From Amycolatopsis japonica (GTDB taxonomy: Bacteria > Actinomycetota > Actinomycetes > Mycobacteriales > Pseudonocardiaceae), in the NCBI RefSeq assembly GCF_000732925.1, contig NZ_CP008953.1, positions 7,371,001 to 7,435,000 on the forward strand: a stretch of DNA of 64,000 nucleotides, written 5' to 3'. The notes beneath the pieces are model-generated. The model worked only from the letters and a program-made list of their open reading frames with translations, was not told the DNA's origin and did no database searches. Of the stretch, positions 1-7,868 are shown one piece after another (within the stretch, counting starts at the first letter, position 1; every line of letters starts with the position of its first letter). Position numbers and translations under genes: made by a program.

Positions 1-315
1 CGGTGGGACCCGTACCCGTTCATCCTGCTGAACCTGGCGTTCTCGACGCAGGCCGCGTACGCCGCGCCGCTGATCCTGCTGGCGCAGAACCGGCAGGACG
101 ACCGCGACCGCGTCTCCCTCGACGAGGACCGGAACCGTGCCGCGCAGACGAAGGCCGACACCGAATACCTCGCGCGGGAGCTCGCGTCGCTGCGGATCGC
201 GCTCGGCGAGGTCGCCACCCGGGACTTCCTGCGGGGCGAGCTCGACCGGCTCCGTGAGGATCTTGACGCCAAGCCCCGCAAGGCCAAACCCGACCGCACG
301 CCTACCGGTACGTAA
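1..315 (+). CDS. DUF1003 family membrane protein (3' part)
   Basis: The frame is open from base 1 and ends with TAA at 313-315; the start lies outside the window. The visible 104 residues begin WDPYPFILLNLAFS and continue through AAPLILLAQNRQDDRDR, the hallmark of the DUF1003 family: a second transmembrane hairpin ending in an NRQ..DR motif. The rest is a charged, partly helical tail that could form a coiled coil, then a basic Lys/Arg/Pro-rich end. DUF1003 proteins are inner-membrane proteins of unknown function. The gene ends 9 bp before the GTG of mrp and probably shares its transcript. I do not assign a function. Confidence 0.85.
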   Translation, partial: RWDPYPFILLNLAFSTQAAYAAPLILLAQNRQDDRDRVSLDEDRNRAAQTKADTEYLARELASLRIALGEVATRDFLRGELDRLREDLDAKPRKAKPDRTPTGT

Positions 316-324
316 CATGGACCT

Positions 325-1470
325 GTGACCAGTACGCAGCAACTCCCCAGCGTCGACGATGTCCGCACCGCGCTGAAGGCCGTGTACGACCCGGAGATCA
401 AGAAACCGATCACCGAACTCGGCATGGTCAAGGACGTGGAGGTCGGCTCGGACGGTGTGGTCACCGTCGGGATCTACCTGACGGTCGCCGGCTGCCCGCT
501 GAAGGCGACGCTGACCAACGACACCACCGAAGCCGTCAAGAAGCTCCCCGGCGTCAACGACGTCCGGGTCGAGCTCGACGTGATGAGCGACGAGCAACGC
601 ACGGAGCTGCGAAAATCCCTGCGCGGTGACGCCGCCGAACCGGTGATCCCGTTCGCGCAGCCGGGCTCGCTGACGCGCGTCTACTGCGTCGCGTCCGGCA
701 AGGGCGGCGTCGGCAAGTCCTCGGTGACGGTGAACCTCGCGGCCGCGATGGCCGAACGCGGGCTGTCCGTCGGCGTGGTGGACGCGGACATCTACGGACA
801 CTCGGTGCCGCGGATGCTCGGCGCGCGGGAGAAGCCGACCAAGGTCGACACCATGATCATGCCGCCGCAGGCACACGGCGTGAAGGTGATCTCGATCGGC
901 ATGTTCACCCCGGGCAACACCCCCGTGGTGTGGCGCGGGCCGATGCTGCACCGCGCGCTGCAGCAGTTCCTCGCCGACGTGTTCTGGGGCGACCTCGACA
1001 TCCTGCTGCTGGACCTGCCGCCGGGCACCGGCGACATCGCGATCTCGGTGGCGCAGCTCATCCCGAACGCGGAGATCCTGGTCGTCACGACGCCGCAGCA
1101 GGCGGCCGCAGAGGTGGCCGAGCGCGCAGGCGCGATCGCGCTGCAGACGCGGCAGCGGGTGGCCGGGGTCATCGAGAACATGTCGTGGCTGGAGACGCCC
1201 GACGGGCAGAAGATGGAGATCTTCGGCTCCGGTGGCGGGCAGTCCGTGGCCGACTCGCTGTCGAAGTCGGTCGGCTCGACGGTGCCGCTGCTCGGACAGG
1301 TCCCGATGGACCCGCGCGTGGTCTCCAACGGCGACGCGGGCACGCCGATCGTGCTGGCCGAGCCGGACGCGCCGGCGTCGCTCGTGCTCAAGGAGGCGGC
1401 GAAGAAGCTGACCGTCCGGGCGCGCGGGCTGGCCGGGATGATGCTGAACGTCACCCCCGCGGGCCGCTGA
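325..1470 (+). CDS. mrp: Mrp/ApbC-type P-loop ATPase, iron-sulfur cluster carrier
   Basis: This is a 381-residue protein with a GTG start. Residues about 8-85 form an N-terminal MIP18/DUF59 domain. Residues 125-132 (GKGGVGKS) are the deviant Walker A motif of the MinD/Mrp ATPases. The LLLDLPPGTGD motif and VIENMSWLE follow. The family binds and transfers Fe-S clusters as a homodimer in the cytoplasm. The CxxC usually found after the ENMS motif is absent here (ENMSWLETPDG); actinobacterial Mrp proteins are known to lack it, so cluster ligands are unclear. It converges on tatB with a long palindrome between them. The sigE-htrA-tatB-mrp neighbourhood is also known from mycobacteria. Confidence 0.93.
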   Translation: MTSTQQLPSVDDVRTALKAVYDPEIKKPITELGMVKDVEVGSDGVVTVGIYLTVAGCPLKATLTNDTTEAVKKLPGVNDVRVELDVMSDEQRTELRKSLRGDAAEPVIPFAQPGSLTRVYCVASGKGGVGKSSVTVNLAAAMAERGLSVGVVDADIYGHSVPRMLGAREKPTKVDTMIMPPQAHGVKVISIGMFTPGNTPVVWRGPMLHRALQQFLADVFWGDLDILLLDLPPGTGDIAISVAQLIPNAEILVVTTPQQAAAEVAERAGAIALQTRQRVAGVIENMSWLETPDGQKMEIFGSGGGQSVADSLSKSVGSTVPLLGQVPMDPRVVSNGDAGTPIVLAEPDAPASLVLKEAAKKLTVRARGLAGMMLNVTPAGR

Positions 1471-1486
1471 CCGTCCCCCTCCTCAT

Positions 1487-1548
1487 GCATTTAGTCCTCT
1501 GGATGCGGTACTTGCGCACGCAAGGATCGCATCCAGAGGACTAAATGC
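1487..1548. repeat. Long inverted repeat (family D), convergent terminator
   Basis: Perfect 21-bp arms lie at 1487-1507 and 1528-1548. The 20-nt loop carries its own hairpin, CTTGCG-CA-CGCAAG (1511-1524). Each arm also begins GCAT and ends ATGC, so an arm can pair with itself. It lies between the converging mrp and tatB genes and could terminate both. A close relative is the 50-bp palindrome at 60014-60063. Confidence 0.85.
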
Positions 1549-1556
1549 GTTGGGGG

Positions 1557-1976
1557 TCAGGTGGCGTCCGGGTCGACCGGAGGGCGCTCACCGGGCTTCA
1601 GCGGCTCAGGCTGCGAAGCCGGCGCCGGGTGCCCGTTGGGCTTCGAGGCACCGTTGGCGCCGTTCGCCCCGTTGGTGCCGTTGACGTTGTTGAGCCCCAG
1701 CGGATCCGTGTCACCGTCGAACAGGTGCTGGGTGACGACCCGCTTCGGGTCGAAGTTCCGCAGGCCGCGCAGATCCTCCAGCGGCTTGCGCAGCTGATCG
1801 AACTCCGGGCCCATCTCCTCGCGCAGCTGCGTCTTGGCCCCGGTCGCGAAGTCGCGGACCTTGCGGACGCTCTTCGCCACCCAGGACGCCGCTTCAGGCA
1901 GCCGCTCCGGACCGAGGATGAAAAGACCCGCGACGACGATGATGAGGATCTCTCCCCAGCCGACACTCTCGAACAC
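1557..1976 (-). CDS. tatB: Sec-independent protein translocase subunit TatB
   Basis: This is a 139-residue protein with a GTG start. The N-terminus MFESVGWGEILIIVVAGLFI is the short TatA/B transmembrane helix, followed by the GPERLPEA hinge (phospho-mimic GP..LP motif) and an amphipathic helix. The Phe after the start and the Glu in WGE fit TatB rather than TatA. The C-terminal half is low-complexity, with NGANGANGA repeats and prolines, and is expected to be disordered and cytoplasmic. TatB binds twin-arginine signal peptides together with TatC. The gene lies downstream of htrA on the same strand with a 55-bp gap, as in the mycobacterial sigE locus. Confidence 0.93.
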   Translation of the reverse strand: MFESVGWGEILIIVVAGLFILGPERLPEAASWVAKSVRKVRDFATGAKTQLREEMGPEFDQLRKPLEDLRGLRNFDPKRVVTQHLFDGDTDPLGLNNVNGTNGANGANGASKPNGHPAPASQPEPLKPGERPPVDPDAT

Positions 1977-2031
1977 CCGTGTGAACCTCCGCCTCGGCGT
2001 CTTCCCCGTTCAGGGTACCCGTCCGAACTCG

Positions 2032-3576
2032 CTAGTCCGAGGCCAGTTTCACGTCCACGACAAGTGAAGACCCATCCCGGACAAGCCGGACAGGGACCAC
2101 TTCGCCGACTTCGCGAGCGCGGACCGCGACGAGCAGTTCCGCCGAGTCGCGCACGAGCCGGCCGCCGACTTCCGTGATGACGTCGCCTTCTTTGATCCCC
2201 GCCGAGGCCGCGGGGCCCCCAGGGGCGACGTTGCGGACCTGCGCGCCCATGGTGCTGGAGCCCGCGACGGTCGACGAAGCGTTGATGCCGATGTCGGGGT
2301 GGACGACCTTGCCGTCCTTGATGAGTGTTTTCGCGATCTTCACCGCGTAGTCGCTGGGGATGGCGAATCCGATGCCGATGCTGCCGCCTTCGGCGCTGGA
2401 CGAGCGGATCGCCGAGTTGATCCCGACCAGCGCGCCGGTCGCGTCGACGAGCGCGCCACCCGAGTTGCCGTGGTTGATCGCCGCGTCGGTCTGGATGGCT
2501 TCGTAGATCACCGGCGCGCTGCCGCCGTCGCCGCCCGCGGTCACCGGGCGGTTGAGCGCGCTCACGATGCCGGCGGTGACCGAGTTCTGCAGCGCCAGCG
2601 GCGAACCGACGGCGATCACCGAGTCGCCGACGGCCAGGTCGGACGACTTCCCGACCTGCAGCGCGGTGAGGTTCTTGACGTCGACCTTGACCACGGCCAG
2701 GTCGGTTTTGGCGTCGGCGCCGACGACCTTCGCCTCGACGCGCTTGCCGTCGAAGAACACGGCGGTGACCTTCGTGGCAGCGTCGGCCGTCGCGGCGGAG
2801 ATCACGTGTTCGTTGGTGAGTACGTAGCCCTGGTTGTCGATGACGACACCGGAGCCCTGCTGGCCCGCGTCGGCGCCGGGTTTGAAGACTTCGAGGGAAA
2901 CCACGGCGGGCGCCACTCGGTGGGCGATGTCCGCGATCGAACCCGCCGGCCGCTCCTTGGCCGCGTCGGCCTCGGAGATACTGGCCTGACCGGTCAGTTC
3001 GGTGCCGGTGTCGGCGAACCACCAGCCGATCAGCCCGCCGACCGCGCCGATGACCAGCGCGACCGCGGCGAGCATCGCCAATGCCTTCGTCTGCACACGC
3101 CGCCCGAAGAGGACCTCCGGAAGGCTCAGCAGCGCACCCTGCGGGCGCTTCGCCTGCTTCTCTTCTTCCGTGTCCTGCTGCACGGCGGGCCCGGCGAGCA
3201 CCGCGCCGGAACCGGGATCACGCCACGGGTCCGACGTCGTGGTCCAGAGCGGATCTTCCGCGCCGTTCGAGGACGGCCCGGAACCGTTGGTCCCGTGCGG
3301 CCGCTCCAGCACGACACCTTCGGCGCCCGGCGGGCGGCGGAAGGCTTCGGCGAGCGATTCCGGCGTCGGCGGCGCCAGATTCAGGCCCGGCGCGGGCTGT
3401 CCGTTCGGACTGGGCTGGTACAGCTTGTCGAAGGCGCCATCGACGCCATGCGGCCTCCCGAACGTGGCCGCCTGCGCCGGATCGACGGCGGGCCGGGCCA
3501 GCGGGCGCGGTGCCAGCCGATCCCCCGCCGGGTCACCAGGCTGCTGCGGTTTCGCGTTCGGCTGCTCGGTCATCAT
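2032..3576 (-). CDS. htrA: HtrA/DegP-like membrane-anchored serine protease with PDZ domain
   Basis: This is a 514-residue protein. Residues 1-160 form a disordered, Pro-rich cytoplasmic segment, and residues about 165-187 are one transmembrane helix. A trypsin-like domain follows, with the triad His257 (TNEHV), Asp292 (KTDLAVV) and Ser372 (GNSGGAL). A single C-terminal PDZ domain (about 415-510) completes the protein. Tandem ATG codons occur at 3574-3576 and 3571-3573; either may be used. HtrA-type proteases degrade misfolded envelope proteins and are commonly part of the SigE stress regulon. In mycobacteria the order is sigE-rseA-htrA-tatB. Here an opposite-strand gene separates htrA from rseA, so htrA needs its own promoter in 3577-3733. 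Confidence 0.93.
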   Translation of the reverse strand: MMTEQPNAKPQQPGDPAGDRLAPRPLARPAVDPAQAATFGRPHGVDGAFDKLYQPSPNGQPAPGLNLAPPTPESLAEAFRRPPGAEGVVLERPHGTNGSGPSSNGAEDPLWTTTSDPWRDPGSGAVLAGPAVQQDTEEEKQAKRPQGALLSLPEVLFGRRVQTKALAMLAAVALVIGAVGGLIGWWFADTGTELTGQASISEADAAKERPAGSIADIAHRVAPAVVSLEVFKPGADAGQQGSGVVIDNQGYVLTNEHVISAATADAATKVTAVFFDGKRVEAKVVGADAKTDLAVVKVDVKNLTALQVGKSSDLAVGDSVIAVGSPLALQNSVTAGIVSALNRPVTAGGDGGSAPVIYEAIQTDAAINHGNSGGALVDATGALVGINSAIRSSSAEGGSIGIGFAIPSDYAVKIAKTLIKDGKVVHPDIGINASSTVAGSSTMGAQVRNVAPGGPAASAGIKEGDVITEVGGRLVRDSAELLVAVRAREVGEVVPVRLVRDGSSLVVDVKLASD

Positions 3577-3624
3577 TCCCCGGGGCTGAGATCAGGTTGG
3601 CCGGACGCGAGAGTACGCCAAGCC

Positions 3625-3654
3625 TCACCGTGGATTCTGCCGTGACCACGGTGA
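3625..3654. promoter_or_regulatory. Inverted repeat in the htrA divergent promoter region
   Basis: Two perfect 9-bp arms (TCACCGTGG at 3625-3633 and CCACGGTGA at 3646-3654) are separated by 12 bp. They lie about 50 bp upstream of htrA and about 80 bp upstream of the divergent LppU-like gene. The position suits an operator or a leader hairpin. No known regulator consensus was recognised. Confidence 0.35.
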
Positions 3655-3733
3655 AGTGCGCGTTGATTCCCCGCACCGGACAGAAATGTGACGCTTGCCG
3701 CGAAGATGTCTCACTTGTGGCACTCTGACGGCC

Positions 3734-4369
3734 ATGTCGCAGAACCCGGGCGCCCCTTATCCGCCCCAGAACGTCCCTCACCAGCAATGGCCGCAGCATC
3801 AGGGCTGGCCAGAGCAGCCACCCAAGAAGAAGGGCATGTCCACCAAGCTGAAGGTGCTGCTGCTCGTGGCGGCGCTCGTCGTGGTCGGCGGCGGGATCGG
3901 CCTGGTCGTCGTGATGAAATCGGTCGCGGGGCCGGAGAAGCAGGCCAGCAAGGTGGAGGCCGGCGACTGCGTCCAGCTGACCGGCGCCGGCAAAGAGGCC
4001 GACGCGGTGAAGGCCGCCTGCGACAACCCGCAGACGCCGTACGTCGTGAGCGTCAAGGGCACGGTCAAGGGCGACTGCCCGGAGGGCTTCTACAGCTACT
4101 CGGTGGCGACGCCGCTGCGCGGGGAAGGCGTCGGACTCTGCCTGGGGATCAACGCCCAGGTCGGCCTGTGTTTCGACGACATCAAGACCAAGACCCCGCC
4201 GCCGCTGGTGAACTGCTCGGGAGCGCGGCTGAAGATCAGCGAGGTGTTCGACAAGGCCAGCTACGTGAACAGTCCGTGCAAGGAGGGCACAGAAGAAGTG
4301 ATCTCCTACTCGGCGTACGGCGCGACGCAGAAGTTCAAGAGCGCGACGATCTGCTTCGTCAAACCCTGA
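3734..4369 (+). CDS. Membrane-anchored LppU/SCO3897-like protein of unknown function
   Basis: This is a 211-residue protein from ATG 3734; a TTG at 3695 in the same frame is less likely. Residues 1-38 are Pro/Gln-rich and cytoplasmic, and residues about 39-61 are one transmembrane helix. The remainder is a predicted external domain with several cysteines (GDCVQL, KAACDNP, GDCPEGFYSY, LCLGIN, GLCFDD, NCSG, SPCKEG, ICFVKP), probably forming disulfides. The layout resembles actinobacterial LppU/SCO3897 proteins, whose role is unknown. It sits opposite to and between htrA and rseA. Its stop codon lies inside the terminator shared with rseA. Confidence 0.8.
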   Translation: MSQNPGAPYPPQNVPHQQWPQHQGWPEQPPKKKGMSTKLKVLLLVAALVVVGGGIGLVVVMKSVAGPEKQASKVEAGDCVQLTGAGKEADAVKAACDNPQTPYVVSVKGTVKGDCPEGFYSYSVATPLRGEGVGLCLGINAQVGLCFDDIKTKTPPPLVNCSGARLKISEVFDKASYVNSPCKEGTEEVISYSAYGATQKFKSATICFVKP

Positions 4370-4380
4370 CGAAGCAGATC
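4348..4380. terminator. Bidirectional terminator overlapping both stop codons
   Basis: Perfect 14-bp arms (4348-4361 and 4367-4380) flank a 5-nt loop. The stem starts in the last codons of the LppU-like gene, the loop ends at its TGA (4367-4369), and the right arm runs into the rseA stop (4379-4381). It is a compact convergent terminator partly built from coding sequence. Confidence 0.75.
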
Positions 4381-5074
4381 AGCGGGCCGAGACGGGCATG
4401 GGCCGGCTGGACGTGCTCGGGCTCGGCGTGGTGCTGCGCGGCGGTTCCGGCTGGGTGCCGCCGCCCAGCTGCGCGGGCAGCAGCCCGGCGTTGACGCCCT
4501 GCGGCGGGGTGAAACCGGTGGCCGGCTGGTCTTCGGTGCCGTCACCCGAGGTCGCGACGAGGGCCAGGGCGCTCAGCACCAGGCCCGAAACGACGACTCC
4601 GGCGCCTTGCGCGTACTTCCGCCGGGCGAGACCGAACCGCCCGCCGCCGAGGACGTTCGGCGAATGGCCCAGCGGCGCCGATGATCCCAACGGCGCGGTG
4701 CCTCCCAAAACCCCCGTACCGCCCAAGACGCCGGTGTCACGAAGGCCGGCGACCCGGTCGGGCCGCTGGATGGCCACGAGCTGGCCGTCCGCGGTCATCG
4801 CCAGGTTGTCCGGCGTGCCGGGAAGTTCGGTGTTCTGCGGGATGGAGCAAAGGCTGGCCAGGAAACCCGCCGACATCGACGGGGCTCCCGCCTGCTTCAC
4901 GGCCGCGACGGCCTGGCGCTGGGCGGTCACCTCGGCGGCGCAGGACTGGCAACGGGCGATATGCGCCGAAGCCCTGTCCTGGGCGCCGAGGGTCAGCTCG
5001 CCGTCCACGAAGGCGACGATGGCGTCCGGAAGCAGATGCGACTCGGGGAGTCCCCAACCTCGCGGTGCGGTCAT
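4379..5074 (-). CDS. rseA: Anti-sigma-E factor RseA with zinc-binding ZAS domain
   Basis: This is a 231-residue protein whose ATG (5074) overlaps the sigE TGA as ATGA, so the two are translationally coupled. The N-terminus has the zinc-associated anti-sigma motif H-x3-C-x2-C (His38, Cys42, Cys45). A loop with VLGGTGVLGGT-like repeats follows, then a likely membrane helix at about 155-176 and a short Pro/Thr/Ser-rich external tail. Such proteins hold the sigma factor at the membrane and release it on stress. In mycobacteria RseA is phosphorylated by PknB and degraded by ClpC1P2; whether this applies here is inference. Confidence 0.92.
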   Translation of the reverse strand: MTAPRGWGLPESHLLPDAIVAFVDGELTLGAQDRASAHIARCQSCAAEVTAQRQAVAAVKQAGAPSMSAGFLASLCSIPQNTELPGTPDNLAMTADGQLVAIQRPDRVAGLRDTGVLGGTGVLGGTAPLGSSAPLGHSPNVLGGGRFGLARRKYAQGAGVVVSGLVLSALALVATSGDGTEDQPATGFTPPQGVNAGLLPAQLGGGTQPEPPRSTTPSPSTSSRPMPVSAR

Positions 5075-5736
5075 ACCCCCACCTTCGCAGACTCCTGCGC
5101 CGCGGCGCGACGACGCTCCAAAGAAGCGCGAAGCGCCTGGCGGCCGCGGTGGATCCGGCTGCGCACGGTGCCGAGCTTGACACCGAGGGTGGCGCCGATC
5201 TCCTCGTACGAGAGGCCTTCGACGTCGCACAGCACGACCGCGGCACGGAACTCGGGCGGCAACTCGTCGAGCGCGGCCTGCAGGTCCGGGTCGAGATGCG
5301 TGTCCGAGTAGACCTGCTCGGGGCTCGGGTCGTCACCGACGATGCGGTCGGTGTCCTCGGGGAGGCCTTCCATCCGCACGCGCGAGCGGCGGCGGGCCAT
5401 GTCGAGGAAGAGGTTCGTGGTGATGCGGTGCAGCCAGCCTTCGAACGTGCCGGGCTTGTAGGACGCGAGGGAGCGGAAGACCCGGATGAAGGTCTCCTGC
5501 GTCAGGTCCTCGGCGTCGTGGGCGTTACCGGTCAGGCGGTATGCCAGCCGGTACACGCGGTCGGCGTGCTCACGCACGACCTCGTCCCACGAGGGCGGCG
5601 TCCATGCGGCCTCGTCCACCGTCACCGGCGTGACCTGGTCCGCGTGCTGGTCCTGCATCGTGTCCTGCATCGGGGAAGTAGGCACCTCCATCAGCGTCTT
5701 CTCCCAACTACTCCACCCAACGCGGGCGATGTGCAC
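5071..5736 (-). CDS. sigE: ECF RNA polymerase sigma factor SigE
   Basis: This is a 221-residue ECF sigma factor from GTG 5736; an in-frame ATG at 5691 preceded by GGGAG is an alternative. Region 2 covers about 58-118 (RVYRLAYRLTGNAHDAEDLT, then PGTFEGWLHRITTNLFLD). Region 4 covers about 150-205 (LPPEFRAAVVLCDVEGLSYE and GTVRSRIHRGRQAL). These blocks match what is known of mycobacterial SigE very closely. SigE directs the envelope-stress response including htrA and often its own gene. rseA follows with an ATGA overlap. A methyltransferase gene is divergent, as at the mycobacterial locus. Confidence 0.95.
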   Translation of the reverse strand: MHIARVGWSSWEKTLMEVPTSPMQDTMQDQHADQVTPVTVDEAAWTPPSWDEVVREHADRVYRLAYRLTGNAHDAEDLTQETFIRVFRSLASYKPGTFEGWLHRITTNLFLDMARRRSRVRMEGLPEDTDRIVGDDPSPEQVYSDTHLDPDLQAALDELPPEFRAAVVLCDVEGLSYEEIGATLGVKLGTVRSRIHRGRQALRASLERRRAAAQESAKVGV

Positions 5737-5869
5737 GGTGTTCCCGTTGTCGAGGACCAGTCTGTCCGGCCTGCTTATGTTTCTAGTGAGACTGGACTGA
5801 GAGGAGGCTGAGAAGTCGTTACCAGGAGTCTTCTGCTCTTTTGGCGATAGGCAGCGCTAACCTCCGCGT

Positions 5870-6520
5870 GTGAATTCCGGGACGCATGCGGGCTCGCCTG
5901 CCGAGGCCGCCGACGCCGATCTCGTCGACGGCTACGTCCCCGACGACGAGGTACTGGCCGCCGCGCGGGCGCGGTCGGCCGATCTGGGATGCGGCCCGCT
6001 GAGCGCGGGCGCGGGCGCGACTCTCCGTTTTCTGGCCACGACGCTGCGGGCGAAGGCCGTCGTCGAGGTCGGGACAGGGGCAGGGGTGAGCGGGTTGTGC
6101 CTGCTCGGCGGCATGGTCGACGACGGGATCCTCACTTCGATCGACATCGAGCCGGAGTACCACCGGGCGGCGCGGGCGGCGTTCCGCGAGGCCGGCTACC
6201 CGCCGGGGCGGACCCGGCTGATCATGGGGCGCGCGCTCGACGTCCTCCCCCGGCTCACCCCCGGCGGCTACGACCTGGTGTTCGTCGATTCGGCGCCGGT
6301 CGAGTACCCGAGTTGCTACGAAAAGGCCGTCGCGCTGCTGCGGCCCGGCGGGATACTGGCGTTCCACAACGTCTCGGGGACCAGGGTGACCGATCCCTCA
6401 CGGCGTGATCCGGACACCCTCGCGCTCCGGGAGGTCGCGCGGGCCTTCCGGGAGGACGAGCGGCTGGTCCCGGCGCTGTTGCCGGTGGGCGGCGGGCTGC
6501 TGGTCGCCGCGATCGCGTAG
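5870..6520 (+). CDS. SAM-dependent O-methyltransferase (family 3, CCoAMT-like)
   Basis: This is a 216-residue protein with a GTG start. The SAM-binding loop VVEVGTGAGVSGL lies near residue 65, then an acidic motif IDIEPEY and FVDSAP, where the family's metal-binding Asp is expected. It matches the O-methyltransferase family 3 seen divergent from sigE in mycobacteria (Rv1220c-like). The substrate is unknown. The TAG stop is the first three bases of a dispersed repeat copy (6519-6540), so the repeat supplies the stop codon. Confidence 0.88.
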   Translation: MNSGTHAGSPAEAADADLVDGYVPDDEVLAAARARSADLGCGPLSAGAGATLRFLATTLRAKAVVEVGTGAGVSGLCLLGGMVDDGILTSIDIEPEYHRAARAAFREAGYPPGRTRLIMGRALDVLPRLTPGGYDLVFVDSAPVEYPSCYEKAVALLRPGGILAFHNVSGTRVTDPSRRDPDTLALREVARAFREDERLVPALLPVGGGLLVAAIA

Positions 6521-6540
6521 CAAGGGACCTTTGCTACCAC
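6519..6540. repeat. Dispersed repeat family A, copy 1
   Basis: These 22 bp match AGCAAGGGACCTTTGCTACC plus AC. The same word occurs at 7222-7246, 9414-9438, 22903-22927 and as an inverted pair at 38500-38560. This copy begins at the stop codon of the O-methyltransferase gene and is 13 bp from the family C palindrome at 6554. Confidence 0.85.
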
Positions 6541-6542
6541 TT

Positions 6543-7805
6543 TCAGACCCGTTCCGTGAAGGCCTCCTTGAGGGACTCTGGGTCCCTCAAGGAGGCCTTC
6601 ACGGACTTGGGGACCACCGCGACCACGGCCACCGCGGCGAGCGCCAGCCAGGCGGCGGTGAGCACGATCAGCCAGGTCCAGCCCGCGTGCCCGTAGACGC
6701 TCGCGCCGACGGCGCCGCCGATGCTGCTGCCGAGGTAATACGAAAGCGTGTAGAGCCCGCCCACCTGGCCTCGAGCGTTCTCGGGCGCCTCCGCCGCGGC
6801 CCAGCCGTTGGCGACGGCGTGCGCGGCGAAGAACGCGCCGGTCAGCACCACGAACCCAGCGACGACCATGGGCAGTGAGTCGGACAGCGTCAGCGCGGCG
6901 CCCGCGATCGTGAGCAGCAGGGCACCGGCGAGCGCGCGGCGTCGCCCGAAGCGGCCGACGAGCTTGCCCGCCGTCGCCGACGAGACCGAGCCGATCGCGT
7001 ACGCGAGGAAGACGAGTGACGCGATCGCGGGCGAGAGGTTCAGCGGCTCGCCGGTCAGGCGGAAACCGGCGGCGTTGTAGAGCGCGACGAACGAGCCCAT
7101 CGCCAGTAGCGCGACCGCGTACTGGACCAGCAGGACCGGCTTCCGGACGGCCGCGCCGAGCCCGGCCAGCACCGCCTTGCCCTGGTCGCGAAAGCGCTCT
7201 GACCTGCGCCGATCCGCGAAAGTGGTAGCAAAGGTCCCTTGCTCCCCCGGCGGCAGGGCCAGCACCGTGACCACCGTGCAGACCAGCCCGATCACCGCGA
7301 CCACGAGCAGCGCACCCTGGTAGCCGAACGGTCCGGCGGTGAACCCGGCCGCGAGCCGTCCGACCATGCCGCCGACGGTGTTCCCCGCGATCATCGCGCC
7401 CACCGCCGCCGCCAGCCCGGCCTTGCCGAGCCGTTCCGCGAGGTAGGCCGCGGCCACGCCGGGGAACCCCGCGATGGCGACCCCCTGCAGTGCCCGCAGC
7501 ACGAGCAGCGCCGGATAGCTCGGCGCCAGCGGCAGCAGGAAACCGAACACTACCGACGCGACCACCGAGGCGATGATCACCGGACGCCGCCCCACGACCT
7601 CCGAAAGCGCCGCGATCGGCAGCACGGCGATCGCGAGCGCGCCGGTCGCGACACTCACCGCGAGCGAGGCGCCACCGGGATCGAGGTGGTACTGCTCGGC
7701 CAGTTGCGGCAGCACCGGCTGCGGCGCGTAGAGCAGCGCGAACGAGGAGATCCCGGCCGCGGCGACGGCGATCGTCACGCGGCGGGTGGTTCCGGGGGCA
7801 GGCAC
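6543..7805 (-). CDS. MFS transporter, YnfM-like drug exporter
   Basis: This is a 420-residue protein with a GTG start and about 12 hydrophobic helices. It has the major-facilitator signature at the TM2-TM3 loop (LSEVVGRRPVIIAS) and a second copy at KLVGRFGRRRAL. It resembles the YnfM branch of DHA1 drug-proton antiporters and is divergent from a LysR regulator, a common pairing. Two parts look repeat-derived. The central TM6-TM7 loop contains EQGTFATT, encoded by a family A repeat copy. The last 20 or so residues (KASLRDPESLKEAFT) are encoded by the family C palindrome. Neither is expected in the family, so both look like in-frame insertions. Confidence 0.9.
   Translation of the reverse strand: MPAPGTTRRVTIAVAAAGISSFALLYAPQPVLPQLAEQYHLDPGGASLAVSVATGALAIAVLPIAALSEVVGRRPVIIASVVASVVFGFLLPLAPSYPALLVLRALQGVAIAGFPGVAAAYLAERLGKAGLAAAVGAMIAGNTVGGMVGRLAAGFTAGPFGYQGALLVVAVIGLVCTVVTVLALPPGEQGTFATTFADRRRSERFRDQGKAVLAGLGAAVRKPVLLVQYAVALLAMGSFVALYNAAGFRLTGEPLNLSPAIASLVFLAYAIGSVSSATAGKLVGRFGRRRALAGALLLTIAGAALTLSDSLPMVVAGFVVLTGAFFAAHAVANGWAAAEAPENARGQVGGLYTLSYYLGSSIGGAVGASVYGHAGWTWLIVLTAAWLALAAVAVVAVVPKSVKASLRDPESLKEAFTERV
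6554..6604. repeat. Long inverted repeat family C, copy 1, within the MFS 3' end
   Basis: Perfect 23-bp arms (6554-6576 and 6582-6604; core GTGAAGGCCTCCTTGAGGGA) surround a 5-nt loop. The element lies wholly inside the coding sequence of the MFS gene, whose TGA follows at 6543-6545. Each arm contains AAGG-CCT-CCTT, a smaller dyad. The second copy, at 30548-30602, lies outside genes. It may terminate both the MFS gene and the converging methyltransferase gene. Confidence 0.88.
7222..7246. repeat. Dispersed repeat family A, copy inside the MFS coding sequence
   Basis: These 25 bp are identical to 22903-22927 and are the reverse complement of 9414-9438. They are read on the minus strand as part of the MFS gene and encode EQGTFATT in the central cytoplasmic loop. 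The reading frame is kept. Confidence 0.85.
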
Positions 7806-7825
7806 GACCTCGAAGCTAAGCCTGG

Positions 7826-7842
7826 CTAAACGATACGTCTAA
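7826..7842. promoter_or_regulatory. Possible LysR operator between the MFS and LysR genes
   Basis: The 63-bp divergent region contains CTAAAC-GATAC-GTCTAA, an imperfect dyad with the T-N11-A spacing expected for LysR-type sites. The half sites match at four of six positions. It is the best candidate in this short gap, but weak. Confidence 0.3.
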
Positions 7843-7868
7843 TACGCTCATCTGCCACAATCGATACC

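Noticed and set aside
3577..3733. SigE-type promoter (GGAAC/CGTT) before htrA
   Set aside because: GGAATC followed by a CGTG is present on the minus strand, but the spacing of about 14 is too short to accept.
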